A stretch of 64,000 bases of DNA from Methylophilus sp. Leaf416 (GCF_001424665.1 NZ_LMQS01000001.1:125225-189224); one strand, 5' to 3'; shown: positions 52,421 to 61,849, numbered from the stretch's first letter. Translations and numbers: made by a program. The notes: generated by a model not told the origin, from the sequence alone.

Positions 52421-52861
52421 TTATGCCTTATTGGTTTGATGCAGCAAAGCTTTCTTGGCTGCAACTTTCGCATCAAATTTGTCTTTGAGAACCACGAAAC
52501 GCTCATGGGTGCCTGTAGCAATCAGGTCAATGTCATCGTGCGCTTCTACCTTGAATACTAATTTTCGATCATTTATTTCGATGAGCTCAACAGTAGCAGT
52601 GACGGTTAATCCAGGTGGCGTAGGCGACTGATGACTGACATTGATATGCGTGCCCACAGTTTGCTCATGTGGCTGATCAAGATAAGGCTGTATCGCCTTG
52701 ATACATGCCCATTCCAGAAAGCCAACCATAAAACCTGTTGCAAACACTTCCGGCATCACCTGAAACTCTTCGGATTCCGGGTATAACGCCGGAACAGTTT
52801 TTGAAACAGGTACCAGGAACTGGTGCTGATATCTCAGGCCAGGTTGCAGCGCAGCATCCAT
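52421..52861 (-). CDS. thioesterase of the FlK-like hotdog family
   Basis: A 146-residue hotdog protein: [59 protein letters not shown] and GTHERFVVL. Thr/Glu/His side chains in these blocks are the usual acyl-CoA thioesterase residues of the fluoroacetyl-CoA thioesterase group. It hydrolyses an unknown acyl-CoA, probably a small one. It is five bases after the sugar dehydrogenase gene and one base before ynfA. Confidence 0.8.
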   Translation of the reverse strand: MDAALQPGLRYQHQFLVPVSKTVPALYPESEEFQVMPEVFATGFMVGFLEWACIKAIQPYLDQPHEQTVGTHINVSHQSPTPPGLTVTATVELIEINDRKLVFKVEAHDDIDLIATGTHERFVVLKDKFDAKVAAKKALLHQTNKA

Positions 52862-52866
52862 AAAAA

Positions 52867-54171
52867 TTACTCCTGCTCTGAAATAAGCAATTGATTATGG
52901 TCAGTTTTCAAGTAAAAAGTGCCGTTAGCATCAATCTGGATGGCTCGTATTCGGTAATCACTTAATACCGGCTCTGCATATACTAGCGTCGTGCCTTCAC
53001 GGCGAACGCGGTACAAAGTGGTATTCCCCATACCGGCGACAAAAAAATCGTTATCCCAGAAATCGTTGCGACCGGTTTTCGGATATTTTGCGAGTGGGCC
53101 GATCCCAATCGAAGGCACAAATGTCATCAGCGGCTTCTCATGTCCCTCGTGGCTATTAAATTTGTTGCCGTAGTAGCCACTCATGCCATCACGCTCATAA
53201 ATCGTGCCATAGCTGACTATTGGCCAGCCGTAGTTTTTGCCACGCTTGATCAGGTTGATCTCATCCCCACCACGCGGACCGTGATCGGTTAACCACAACT
53301 CATTACTTTCCCTGTCGTAAAACAGGCCGCCTGAAGGTGAGCGGAAACCGGTGGCATATACTTCTGTATTCAAACGCTGCAAGTCAATACGCATGACTTT
53401 ACCAAGAGAAGTAGTTTTGTCCTGCACGCGGTCAGGTTTGGAAAAATCACCTATGCTTAAGTACAAGGTACGTTCATTTTCCCCCAACACCAGCTTGCCC
53501 CCCACCTGGTGACCGAGAATCGGTTCTTTAATGGCTGGTCGGCTGATATAAATCTCGCGGTCAAAGCTAACCTCGCTATTTTCAACATCCACCGCAAACT
53601 CGCTCACTGCCAGGCGCACACCGTTGGTTACTTCATCCCAGGCCGTATAGGCGACATAGAGGGTTTTGCCAATCAGCAGTGAGTCTTTGACGCCAGAAAG
53701 CTCTTTGCAATAAACGAGTTGCTTGCTGCTGCTCTCATCTGCCGAAGTATCACCGCCAGGTATAAATTTTGCCAATTGCTTGCCGGGCTTAACCAGCTCC
53801 ATGGTTTCATTCTGGCGAACAAAATATACATCACCACACTTGCTGATAAACAAAAATAAATGTTTATCCAGGCGCTCAAACGGTCCACTTGGATATTGGT
53901 CTTCAAAAGGGAGCTTATAAACTTTTAGGGGTTGTGTGCCAAACACCGAGCTGATTCTTGGTGGCTCAGGCTCTTTGTTAGCATCTTTATCCGCTTGCGC
54001 AGCTTCACTGCCGGATAGCAGTAATCTTGGCACCACATCATCAGCAGCCTGTACATTCGGTGCAAGCATATTCAAGCTGAGTATCAGCCAACAGAGGGTA
54101 AATAATGTGGATTTTAAAAGTGGTCGGATTAACAATCGATGAGGTTGATAAAGCAAAACAAGGTTCTCCAT
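52867..54171 (-). CDS. PQQ-type sugar dehydrogenase-like beta-propeller
   Basis: A 434-residue protein with a long signal/anchor region (LFTLCWLILSLNMLAPNVQAAD), then the GSDH/sorbosone dehydrogenase-type six-blade propeller: TGFRSPSGGLFYDRESNELWLTDHGPRGGDEINLI and RGKNYGWPIVSYGTIYE are hallmark blocks. Members oxidise aldoses with PQQ in the periplasm. Whether this protein binds PQQ cannot be confirmed by eye. In a methylotroph with PQQ synthesis for methanol oxidation the cofactor would be available. It is co-oriented with the thioesterase gene. Confidence 0.8.
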   Translation of the reverse strand: MENLVLLYQPHRLLIRPLLKSTLFTLCWLILSLNMLAPNVQAADDVVPRLLLSGSEAAQADKDANKEPEPPRISSVFGTQPLKVYKLPFEDQYPSGPFERLDKHLFLFISKCGDVYFVRQNETMELVKPGKQLAKFIPGGDTSADESSSKQLVYCKELSGVKDSLLIGKTLYVAYTAWDEVTNGVRLAVSEFAVDVENSEVSFDREIYISRPAIKEPILGHQVGGKLVLGENERTLYLSIGDFSKPDRVQDKTTSLGKVMRIDLQRLNTEVYATGFRSPSGGLFYDRESNELWLTDHGPRGGDEINLIKRGKNYGWPIVSYGTIYERDGMSGYYGNKFNSHEGHEKPLMTFVPSIGIGPLAKYPKTGRNDFWDNDFFVAGMGNTTLYRVRREGTTLVYAEPVLSDYRIRAIQIDANGTFYLKTDHNQLLISEQE

Positions 54172-54261
54172 TCTTATACTTACATACGAGTCGCAAGCAC
54201 AGAAAAAAGTTTATAAAACGATTATATAAATTTTAAATTTACTACATAAATCAATAATATA

Positions 54262-54486
54262 TTATTTTTTATTCATCCAATTTGTAATCATTATTTTCAG
54301 TAATAATGCAGCAATCATCACTGCCCATGCCACTAGTGTCAGTTTAATAAATACTGCAAAAGTATCCTGCTGGCAAACTTCAGCCAATAAGGGGTTAACA
54401 GTATCACAGCCAAAAGCCATTACCGCAAATGCAAAACCTGGCCCAAGGTGCAAAACGGCCAGGCCGTAAATCAATCCACGTAACAT
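54262..54486 (-). CDS. small two-helix membrane protein
   Basis: A 74-residue protein with helices at about 3-24 (GLIYGLAVLHLGPGFAFAVMAF) and 44-66 (FIKLTLVAWAVMIAALLLKIMI), and cysteines in GCDTVN and VCQQD between them. The basic C-terminus (NWMNKK) suggests cytoplasmic ends. No family is recognised. Confidence 0.5.
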   Translation of the reverse strand: MLRGLIYGLAVLHLGPGFAFAVMAFGCDTVNPLLAEVCQQDTFAVFIKLTLVAWAVMIAALLLKIMITNWMNKK

Positions 54487-54620
54487 ATGTTATTCCATGA
54501 CAATGTTGCCATTAATTCCAGTTATCGATTTTGACATCGTCGCAAACTTTTGCTTGTGTGGCTTTGATGCTTACTCTATGAAAAATATCTGCAATACCGT
54601 CTACCAATACACTCAACAGC
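54487..54620. other. 134-base intergenic stretch
   Basis: No gene or clear hairpin is visible. It has GCTTAACGTTTAAACG near its right end, which is palindromic but does not match an integron core site. Confidence 0.4.
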
Positions 54621-55052
54621 TTAACGTTTAAACGCCAGCACCAGTACCCCCATAGCTACCAACGCGACACCTAGCCAATCTCGCGCAGAAAGGCGTTCGC
54701 CCAAGAACAGGAAGGCAAATAACGCGACCAGCACCAGGCTGAATTTATCGACTGGCGCCACTTTCGAAGCTTCGCCCAATTGCAGTGCGCGAAAGTAACA
54801 TATCCAAGAGGCTCCTGTCGCGACAGCGGATAAGCCTATGAATAATAATGAGCGCGCCGGCATGGTGAACGGATTGCTCCATTTACCTGCAAACCAGACA
54901 AAGGGTGCAAGCACGGCGGTGATGACCAGCGTGCGGATCAAAGTAGCCAAATCAGAATCAACGCCGGTGATACCGATTTTAGCAAAAATAGCTGTGAGGG
55001 CCGCAAAGCAGGCTGAAAGTGCTGCCCAGAAAAACCAGTCATTGATCATCAC
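54621..55052 (-). CDS. half-size EamA/DMT-family transporter
   Basis: A 143-residue protein with four to five hydrophobic helices (WFFWAALSACFAALTAIFAKIG, LIRTLVITAVLAPFVWFAGK, LLFIGLSAVATGASWICYFRAL, FSLVLVALFAFLFLGERL, WLGVALVAMGVLVLAF), that is one EamA unit rather than the usual ten-helix pair. GEASKVAPVDKFSLVL is typical. It would act as a dimer like the small multidrug proteins; substrate is unknown. It lies 14 bases after a VOC-protein gene on the same strand. Confidence 0.85.
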   Translation of the reverse strand: MMINDWFFWAALSACFAALTAIFAKIGITGVDSDLATLIRTLVITAVLAPFVWFAGKWSNPFTMPARSLLFIGLSAVATGASWICYFRALQLGEASKVAPVDKFSLVLVALFAFLFLGERLSARDWLGVALVAMGVLVLAFKR

Positions 55053-55066
55053 ACTGCCCTTGTTTG

Positions 55067-55435
55067 CTAATCAACATTCTGACCAATGCGCCACAGCACA
55101 CCTGAAGGATCGGTGATACAAAAATCGCGCATTTTCCATGGCTGTAGTTCTATCGGCCAAAGTTTTACGCCGTATTTATTGACCACACCGCTTTTCTCTA
55201 CTTTCTGCCACCATGCGTCAACGTCTTCCACCAGCAGATGCATCATGAAATTTTCGGCAAAACCCTCAGCACAAAAATTTTGCAGTAAAAAACTCGAATT
55301 CCCAAAGTGGAAATAAGCGATACCGCCACCTTCTGAGGCCATGGTGAACCCAATGTCCTGATAAAACTGCCTGGATAATTCAAAGTCTTTGGCCGGAACG
55401 AATGCCTTGATTTCTGTAACTTTCAGGTTTGTCAT
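55067..55435 (-). CDS. VOC-family (glyoxalase/bleomycin resistance) protein
   Basis: A 122-residue protein with VPAKDFELSRQFYQDIGFTMASEG and a C-terminal KMRDFCITDPSGVLWRIGQN, the usual double beta-alpha-beta-beta-beta layout. Typical metal ligands are not obvious in both halves, so it may bind ligand rather than act as an enzyme. It is followed by the EamA gene with a 14-base gap. Confidence 0.8.
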   Translation of the reverse strand: MTNLKVTEIKAFVPAKDFELSRQFYQDIGFTMASEGGGIAYFHFGNSSFLLQNFCAEGFAENFMMHLLVEDVDAWWQKVEKSGVVNKYGVKLWPIELQPWKMRDFCITDPSGVLWRIGQNVD

Positions 55436-55489
55436 GATGAGGTGAGCCTATCTAGTGAATTGCTTGTATGACTCAAGTATAAATCAAGC

Positions 55490-55852
55490 TCATCCCTTGC
55501 GTGTACCTGCCTCATATTCAAGGTACAAAGCCATGGCTACCTGCCCTATCAACTCCAGCGGCAAAGGCTGATCGAGTGGAAAGGATAAATTGCCTTTTTT
55601 GCCACGGTAGGGTTGCAATACATTGATTAATGCTAAATCCTTGGTGACAGGAGGATAGATGCCGATGTGTTGCTTGAATGCTGCGAAATAGAAAAATACA
55701 TGTTGATTGGCGCGGAATGCAGGTATTTGATAACTGATACAACGCATTGCTTCCGGTAGCAAGGTCTCGACTTTTTCCTGGATAGAAAGCATTAAAGCCT
55801 GAATCTCAGGACTCAGGCTTTTGATATATTCCTCATGTGCGCTAAATGCCAA
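55490..55852 (-). CDS. DUF1801 (YdhG/frataxin-like) protein
   Basis: A 120-residue protein with EYIKSLSPEIQALMLSIQEKVETLLPEAMRCISYQIPAFRANQHVFFYFAAFKQHIGIYP and a KGNLSFPLDQPLPLELIG ending, the standard DUF1801 pattern. A related protein has been described as a minor iron chaperone; function here is unknown. It begins 18 bases after the next VOC gene. Confidence 0.85.
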   Translation of the reverse strand: MAFSAHEEYIKSLSPEIQALMLSIQEKVETLLPEAMRCISYQIPAFRANQHVFFYFAAFKQHIGIYPPVTKDLALINVLQPYRGKKGNLSFPLDQPLPLELIGQVAMALYLEYEAGTRKG

Positions 55853-55870
55853 AGATGGCTCCTGGAAAGT

Positions 55871-56293
55871 TTAAGCTTCAATTTGCCAATCAGGATTCCA
55901 GACCACTTCCCAAAGATGTCCATCCGGGTCTTGAAAGTAGCCACCATAGCCACCCCAGAAAGTATCCTGTGCAGGCTTGGTGATGGATGCACCGCTTTTG
56001 CTGGCTTGCGCCATAACTTCATCAACCTCTGCTTTTGAACCGACGTTGTGTGCAATCGCAAAGCTAGTCGGGCTTGAAGGTAAAACTGGCAGCTTTGTAT
56101 CATGTGCAAGGCTGTCCCGCGGCCAGAGTGCCAGCTTCAAGCCACCTTTCAGTTCAAAAAACACCACGGCACCATGTTCAAACTCTGTTCCCATGATCCC
56201 TTCAGTCGCTAACCCCATGCCATCGCGATAAAACCTGAGCGAGGCTTCCAGGTTATCTACGCCTAGCGTAATCATGGCAATCGAAGGTTTCAT
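55871..56293 (-). CDS. VOC-family protein (second copy)
   Basis: A 140-residue protein with VDNLEASLRFYRDGMGLATEGIMG, HGAVVFFELKGGLKLALWPRD and a GYFQDPDGHLWEVVWNPDW end, a classic glyoxalase-like dioxygenase family protein. It is not a near-duplicate of the protein at 55067-55435. It starts eight bases after the tail-anchored coiled-coil gene. Confidence 0.85.
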   Translation of the reverse strand: MKPSIAMITLGVDNLEASLRFYRDGMGLATEGIMGTEFEHGAVVFFELKGGLKLALWPRDSLAHDTKLPVLPSSPTSFAIAHNVGSKAEVDEVMAQASKSGASITKPAQDTFWGGYGGYFQDPDGHLWEVVWNPDWQIEA

Positions 56294-56300
56294 CGTTTAC

Positions 56301-56636
56301 TTATCTGGTCAGGATGTATACGCATGTTGAAACGGCAGCGATAGACAAGCCAAAAGAAACAAACAGCATGGTTTTATAAGCGGCTACCTGTTTGTTTGCC
56401 ACTTGTGCAGCCGCTTCAATTTGCTGGATAGCCTGCTGCATTTTCTCGGCCAGCACATGTATTGATTCTGCATTCTGCACAGCCGCAGCCTGAAGCTCTT
56501 GAATTTGCTTGGCCAGCAAAGGGTCAACCTTGGCAGCCGCTTCAGATTTGGAAGTAAAGGCAGGCACAGCAGAAGTGGCTACTTGCGCGATATACGGCGC
56601 CAACGCCTTGATAATAGGTAAAAACTGAATTGCCAT
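56301..56636 (-). CDS. tail-anchored coiled-coil protein
   Basis: A 111-residue protein. An N-terminal amphipathic stretch (IQFLPIIKALAPYIAQVA) is followed by a Gln/Ala-rich coiled coil (LAKQIQELQAAAVQNAESIHVLAEKMQQ) and a C-terminal membrane helix (TMLFVSFGLSIAAVSTCVYIL). ATG 56636 is preferred because GAGG lies five bases upstream; the 12 upstream codons have no support. No family is recognised; the topology is like short phage or stress-type membrane adaptors. Confidence 0.65.
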   Translation of the reverse strand: MAIQFLPIIKALAPYIAQVATSAVPAFTSKSEAAAKVDPLLAKQIQELQAAAVQNAESIHVLAEKMQQAIQQIEAAAQVANKQVAAYKTMLFVSFGLSIAAVSTCVYILTR

Positions 56637-56793
56637 AATAACCTCGCCAACATTATTTAACTTTGTCTGCATAGTACGGGCTGAATGCCTATACGTCCAC
56701 TCTTGATAGCGAAACAGGTAGGTTGCGGAGTTTCAAATTGCTCCACTCTATTCGACAAAGTTATCTCTATCCTCAAGTAAGCTGAGAGTGATA

Positions 56794-57273
56794 TCAACCG
56801 CGGCGAGCTGCTTCAATAGTGGCGATATCAATCTTTTGCATCTGCATCATCGCTTCGAAAGCACGTTTGGCCGCAGCACGGTCCGGATCGGTAATTGCAG
56901 CCACTAATGCGCGTGGCGTGATTTGCCACGAAATCCCCCACTTGTCCTTACACCAGCCACAGTCGCTTTCTTCGCCTCCATTATCCACAATCGCGCTCCA
57001 TAAACGATCAGTTTCGGCCTGATCATCAGTAGCTACCTGAAAAGAGAAGGCTTCATTATGTTTAAAGACCGGGCCGCCATTTAATCCAAGGCAAGGAATA
57101 CCTATTACCGTAAACTCAACCGTCAATGCATCACCTTGTTTGCCTGAAGGGTAATCGCCAGGCGCATAATGTACCGCACCCACCGTGCTATCAGGGAAAG
57201 TGGCGGCATAAAACGTTGCCGCTTCCAATGCATCGCCATCGAACCATAGACAAATTGTGTTTTTTGCAGCCAT
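56794..57273 (-). CDS. PhnB-like VOC protein (3-dmu-9_3-mt)
   Basis: A 159-residue protein with CLWFDGDALEAATFYAATFPDSTVGAVHYAPGD and DTDRLWSAIVDNGGEESDCGWCKDKWGISWQITP, typical of the PhnB/3-demethylubiquinone-like fold, which does not have a proven methyltransferase role. The region around DCGWCKDKWG is the family hallmark. It is the gene nearest to the integrase and is divergent from it across 207 bases. Confidence 0.85.
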   Translation of the reverse strand: MAAKNTICLWFDGDALEAATFYAATFPDSTVGAVHYAPGDYPSGKQGDALTVEFTVIGIPCLGLNGGPVFKHNEAFSFQVATDDQAETDRLWSAIVDNGGEESDCGWCKDKWGISWQITPRALVAAITDPDRAAAKRAFEAMMQMQKIDIATIEAARRG

Positions 57274-57480
57274 ATCTCCTCCGCCGTGACCTTTAATAGT
57301 GCTGAGATTGGATCATAAATTAGTCATTAATGATGACAAAAAAATTTCAAAGCTGGTTCAATTGATGATCTTCATTGAATTTTATTTAAATCCATGCCTA
57401 CAATTAATTTCATTAACCATATTGTTATATATTTCAATATATAAATAAAATTTAGTGCACCTGATAATAGAGATTAAAAA
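57274..57480. other. 207-base AT-rich region before the integrase
   Basis: This region would hold attI if the integrase belonged to an integron. I find no RYYYAAC/GTTRRRY core site. The only AAC is in CATTAACC, which fails the pattern. A GATAAT box lies 12 bases before the integrase ATG. No LexA-type CTGT-N8-ACAG box is seen. Confidence 0.5.
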
Positions 57481-58464
57481 ATGGATAGCCCACCTTTATC
57501 ATCATCTCCGCCCAAGCTTTTCCCGAGCATTACTGAGCGTTTAACGACACTTCAATACAGCAAGCGCACCGAAGAATCTTATATTCAGTGGATTAAACGG
57601 TTTATTACTTTCCATGGCAAACGTCACCCACGGGATATGGGTGGTGAAGAAATAGAGGCTTATTTAAACCATCTGGCTGAAGAAAAGAAAGTTTCGGCCA
57701 GCACGCAAAACCAGGCCAAAAGCGCCCTGCGTTTTTTATATGAACAGGTGCTGGAACGTGAATTACCTGTGATGGAAAACTTGGTGAAAGTGAAAGCTCA
57801 TAAAGCGCTGCCTCTAACCCTGACCAAACACGAAGTACAGGCCATCCTTTCAAACCTGAATGGCTCGATATGGTTGATCGCCAGCTTGCTATACGGCAGC
57901 GGCCTGCGTGTCATGGAGTGTTTACGGCTGCGCGTCACCGATATTGATTTCGCCAAACTTGAGATTTTTGTACGTGATACTGAAGGGTATAAAAACCGCA
58001 TTACCCTGTTGCCTGCTAGCCTGGTTGAACCGTTGAAAGCGCATTTACTGGAAGTACAGTCATTACATGAAGAAGACCTTGCTAAAGGATTTGGCGAAAC
58101 CAGAATGCCAGCAAGCTTAGCCAGGAAATATCCTGAGGCGGGTAAAGATTTGGCATGGCAATATGCCTTCCCTTCGAGCAGGCTTTCAGTTACCCAACAA
58201 ACAGGGGCTATTTATCGCCATCATGCTGATGAAAAAACTGTACAACGTGCAATTAAAAAGGTGGTGAAACAGGCGGGGATTAAAAAATTAGTCACCCCCA
58301 ATACATTCCGCCACAGTTTTGCTACCCATCTATTGCAGGGCGGGCAGGATATTCGTACCGTGCAGGAGTTACTGGGTCATGCCGATATAAGCACCACCAT
58401 GATTTACACGCAGGTGGTGAATATTGGCGGGCGCGGCGTGGCTAGTCCACTCGATGTTATTTAG
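57481..58464 (+). CDS. integron-type tyrosine recombinase (IntI-like), variant catalytic box
   Basis: A 327-residue tyrosine recombinase. The integron-specific insert is present: [23 protein letters not shown] and [27 protein letters not shown] (about 201-252), and the ending [17 protein letters not shown] is IntI-like. Catalytic residues are Arg143, Lys171, Arg277, His300 and Tyr309. The HxxR box reads NTFR (274-277), so the usual His is Asn274 by a single base change (CAT to AAT). IntI enzymes recombine attC and attI sites. No cassettes or core sites were found nearby. It may be a remnant, a variant, or a regulated lone integrase. It converges with the next gene. Confidence 0.9.
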   Translation: MDSPPLSSSPPKLFPSITERLTTLQYSKRTEESYIQWIKRFITFHGKRHPRDMGGEEIEAYLNHLAEEKKVSASTQNQAKSALRFLYEQVLERELPVMENLVKVKAHKALPLTLTKHEVQAILSNLNGSIWLIASLLYGSGLRVMECLRLRVTDIDFAKLEIFVRDTEGYKNRITLLPASLVEPLKAHLLEVQSLHEEDLAKGFGETRMPASLARKYPEAGKDLAWQYAFPSSRLSVTQQTGAIYRHHADEKTVQRAIKKVVKQAGIKKLVTPNTFRHSFATHLLQGGQDIRTVQELLGHADISTTMIYTQVVNIGGRGVASPLDVI

Positions 58465-58503
58465 TGCTGCATTGATTGCAGATAATAGCGAATCGCACAT
58501 AAG

Positions 58504-60690
58504 TTATGCAGCCGAAGATAGAATTTTAAGGCTGATTAAACGGGCAAACTGCATGGCTGGCATAGGATTGCCAAACAGGCTTCCCTGTCCTTCCTCACAG
58601 CTTTTCTCCCTTAAGTAGTTGTATTGGCTGCGGGTTTCAATGCCTTCTGCAATCGCTTGCAGATCAAAACCGTGTGCTATATCGAGCGTGGCACAAACCA
58701 CTGAATCATCTTGCTTGTGCTCCAGCATGCCATGCACAAATGAGCGGTCAATTTTAATGCGCGTTAAAGGATAGGTCTTGAGCAAACTTAAAGAAGCATA
58801 ACCAGTACCAAAATCGTCAAAAGCAATACCTACGCCAGAACTTTTTAACTTGCGCAGCGTTTCAAGCACCACTTCATCGCTATCCAGTGCAATATTCTCA
58901 GTCACTTCCAGCTCAAGAGCCTCGGGAGGCAAGCCATGTTTGGCCAATGTCTGCATGACTTCTTCCAGCAAGTTGCCTACTCTGAACTGTGCTTCAAACA
59001 GGTTGACGCCGATACGCAAATGGCTCGCGCCATGGCGTCGCCAGTATGAAACTTGAGCACATGCTTCATCAAGCACCCACGAGCCGACGATTGCAGCCAG
59101 CGGCCCGCCTTCCAGCGCTTGCATGAATGCAGCCGGTGCCAGGATGCCACGTTTGGGGTGATGCCATCGAATTAAGGCTTCTGCACCGGTAATGGCACCA
59201 GTGGCTAAACTGACTTGCGGTTGATAATAGAGCAGAAATTCGCCTTCATCAACCGCCCGGTGCAATTCCATGGCATATAGGCGACGTGTGACGGCTTCCA
59301 TCCTTAGCGCTGAAGTAAACAGAAACGCCCGCCCACGCCCACCTATGCTTTTGGCTTTAAACAAGGCAAGGTCTGCATTGCTGACCAGCTCTAATGCTTC
59401 ATGCGCTTGCAGAGGTGCCAGTGCTACACCACAGCTTGCTGCAACGCGTATTTCGTGACCATTAATGATGATTGGCTGCGCAATTTGAGAAATCAATACA
59501 TTCGCAAACGCCAGTGCCTCTTCAGCATTGGTAATATTCGGGACGATGATGGCAAACTCGTCGCCGCCAATTCTGGCGACCAGGCCAGGCGCATTGACCA
59601 CTGCAGACATGCGCATCGAGACGGCTTGCAGAACTTTGTCTCCGATCGTGTGGCCCAGTGTGTCGTTGACGTCTTTAAAGCCATCAAGGTCAATGATGAA
59701 GACAGCTGCCGGCTTGGGGATGAGCAATGTTTCTTCGACCACGCGATAAAACCTGCCGCGATTGGCCAAGCCGGTGAGTACATCAATATTGGCGCGCTGG
59801 CGCAGCTCAGTTTCTTCAATGCGCTGTGCAGTGATATCTTTCAAAATGGCTTCAAAACGCATTTTGCCGGCTTCTTTCCAGCTAAACAGTGATAAGCCCA
59901 ACAGGAACTCGGTACCGTCTTTGCGCAAACCAAAAATTTCTGTTGGCGTTTCCAGGTAATCCAGCGAACCTGTTGCTACAGCACGATCTATAATATCTTT
60001 CAGAACAAAACGTTCACGCTCAGGGATAAGTATATCGATCGGCTGGCCTATCCCTTCTAACACCTCATAACCATGCGAGTCGGCTGCCGCCCGGTTCCAG
60101 GCAACAATCTGGCGATGCTCGTTAAACCAAACCACTGGTGAACCTGAGCTTCCGGCGTACTCTTCAAAACTGGGGCGGTTGCGGTTACTTGCAGTTTCAA
60201 TACGCCTCAATTCCAGGCGGTCAGAAACCATTTGCGCTAACTCTTTCAGGCGGCGCTGATCTTCTTCTGAAAAATTAAAATGTGGCTGGTTATCTACCAC
60301 ACAGAGTGCGCCCAGCGCCAAACCATTTGGGGATAATAGTGGTACACCTGCGTAAAATCTGAGATTGGTTGCGCCGGTGACGAGGGGATTATCGTAAAAC
60401 CTGTCATCAAGCGTTGCATCGGGCACCACCATGACTTGCGTCTGATTGATGGCATGCGCGCAGAATGAAACATCGCGGCTCATATCCGCTTCACCAATCC
60501 CCAAACTGGCAGCAAAGAACACTTGGTCGCTGCCTATGATGTTCACGGCGGCCACTGGCATGCCAAACATACGTGAAGCAATATGTACGACAGGATCTAA
60601 ACTGGGTACCAGGCTTTCATTGTCGAGGCCATGCTCTGACAAAGCAGCTAATCGTTCTTGTTCAGTGACTAGTATTGCAGGACATTTCAT
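58504..60690 (-). CDS. GAF-PAS-GGDEF-EAL c-di-GMP protein
   Basis: A 728-residue protein: GAF domain (about 20-160, with VSFCAHAI and FYAGVPLLSPNGLALGALCVVD), PAS (about 180-290), an intact GGDEF (RIGGDEF, 375-379), no RxxD I-site, and an EAL domain with AEALIRWHHP (EAL 504-506), ELEVTENIALD, FDDFGTGYASL and EGIETRSQ. Both active sites appear intact, so it could synthesise or degrade c-di-GMP depending on the sensors. No membrane segment is visible. It is a single gene convergent with the integrase, with 39 bases between them. Confidence 0.93.
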   Translation of the reverse strand: MKCPAILVTEQERLAALSEHGLDNESLVPSLDPVVHIASRMFGMPVAAVNIIGSDQVFFAASLGIGEADMSRDVSFCAHAINQTQVMVVPDATLDDRFYDNPLVTGATNLRFYAGVPLLSPNGLALGALCVVDNQPHFNFSEEDQRRLKELAQMVSDRLELRRIETASNRNRPSFEEYAGSSGSPVVWFNEHRQIVAWNRAAADSHGYEVLEGIGQPIDILIPERERFVLKDIIDRAVATGSLDYLETPTEIFGLRKDGTEFLLGLSLFSWKEAGKMRFEAILKDITAQRIEETELRQRANIDVLTGLANRGRFYRVVEETLLIPKPAAVFIIDLDGFKDVNDTLGHTIGDKVLQAVSMRMSAVVNAPGLVARIGGDEFAIIVPNITNAEEALAFANVLISQIAQPIIINGHEIRVAASCGVALAPLQAHEALELVSNADLALFKAKSIGGRGRAFLFTSALRMEAVTRRLYAMELHRAVDEGEFLLYYQPQVSLATGAITGAEALIRWHHPKRGILAPAAFMQALEGGPLAAIVGSWVLDEACAQVSYWRRHGASHLRIGVNLFEAQFRVGNLLEEVMQTLAKHGLPPEALELEVTENIALDSDEVVLETLRKLKSSGVGIAFDDFGTGYASLSLLKTYPLTRIKIDRSFVHGMLEHKQDDSVVCATLDIAHGFDLQAIAEGIETRSQYNYLREKSCEEGQGSLFGNPMPAMQFARLISLKILSSAA

Positions 60691-60855
60691 CGCAGTCTCA
60701 TGTTCCTGGAGCTTTGGATTAATGGGCTATGCCTAATAACTACTGGCTACTGACACATCATGCAAGTATCATGACATATATTTACATAAATACTAACCAG
60801 GAACTAGTCTGACTTTGCGGATTTATTTACACTTTGGCAACTATATTTTGCCAGT

Positions 60856-61776
60856 TTAATTCTTTTGTTTGTCCCCGATATGGCTTTGTCCGCGCACCTT
60901 GGCTAGCTTGACCTGTTTTTGACGCTCACGCAGCGATTCACGTTTGTCTTCTGTGAGTTTTTCAGAGCAATAAGGGCAAGAGATGCCTGCTTCGTATTGC
61001 TCACTCAACTTTTCTTCACTGGTCAGCGGCATGCGACAAGCGTAGCACTGGTCATGATCACCAACTTCCAGGCCATGTTTGACTGCAACGCGCTGATCAA
61101 AGACGAAACAATCGCCCTCCCATAAACTTTCTTCTTTCGGCACGGTTTCCAGGTATTTGAGGATGCCGCCCTGTAAGTGATAGACCTCTTCGAACCCTTG
61201 CTGCTTCATAAAGGAGGATGCTTTTTCGCAACGGATCCCGCCGGTACAAAACATGGCTACTTTTTTGTGCTTGGTTTTATCCAGATTGTCTGCGACATAC
61301 TTCGGGAATTCACGAAAGGTGGTGGTTTTCGGGTCAACCGCATTTTTAAAAGTACCGATATGCACTTCGTAATCGTTACGCGTATCCAGCAAAATCACAT
61401 CCGGATCAGAAATCAGCGCATTCCAGTCTTCCGGTTTCACATAGGTACCGACCACCTCGTTCGGGTCTACCCCCTGCACGCCCATGGTGACGATTTCTTT
61501 TTTCAGTTTGACCTTCATGCGATAGAAAGGGTGCGTGTCAGCCCAGGATTCTTTATGCTCAAGGTCAGCCAGGCGCGGGTCCTGACGCAGGTAATTCAAA
61601 ATTGCTTTAATATCTTCCGGCTTACCGGCAATGGTGCCATTGATACCTTCATTCGCCAGCAGCAAAGTGCCTTTAATCCTGAGCATCAGGCATTGTTCCA
61701 GGATAGGTTGTTGCAGAGCTTTGTAATTATCCAGGGTAACGAATTTGTAGAGTGCGGCGGTAAGGTATTGACTCAT
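60856..61776 (-). CDS. trhO: tRNA uridine(34) hydroxylase TrhO (rhodanese-like)
   Basis: A 306-residue protein of the TrhO/YceA family: N-terminal [20 protein letters not shown], rhodanese active-site loop [16 protein letters not shown] with the essential Cys, then a Cys-rich tail with CYACR and CPYC. It puts a hydroxyl on U34 of some tRNAs in an oxygen-dependent reaction and pairs with queuosine or related modification pathways only indirectly. It lies upstream of fhcC in map position but on the same strand further along, separated by a terminator. Confidence 0.93.
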   Translation of the reverse strand: MSQYLTAALYKFVTLDNYKALQQPILEQCLMLRIKGTLLLANEGINGTIAGKPEDIKAILNYLRQDPRLADLEHKESWADTHPFYRMKVKLKKEIVTMGVQGVDPNEVVGTYVKPEDWNALISDPDVILLDTRNDYEVHIGTFKNAVDPKTTTFREFPKYVADNLDKTKHKKVAMFCTGGIRCEKASSFMKQQGFEEVYHLQGGILKYLETVPKEESLWEGDCFVFDQRVAVKHGLEVGDHDQCYACRMPLTSEEKLSEQYEAGISCPYCSEKLTEDKRESLRERQKQVKLAKVRGQSHIGDKQKN

Positions 61777-61849
61777 TTGCGAAGTAGCTTTGTTTCAAAG
61801 AGTCGCATTTTACCACCCTAAGCCGCTGAATGAAAAAGGGAAATGTGCA

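Noticed and set aside
54172-57480. Possible attC or attI core sites among the small genes beside the integrase
   Set aside because: Matches to RYYYAAC occur (for example ATTTAAC at 56655-56661 and GCTTAAC near 54610), but none is paired with a GTTRRRY site at a suitable distance, and several gene gaps are too short for attC.
61177-61821. Long open frame antisense to trhO
   Set aside because: Mirror of a confident gene, with no ribosome binding site and no recognisable motifs.
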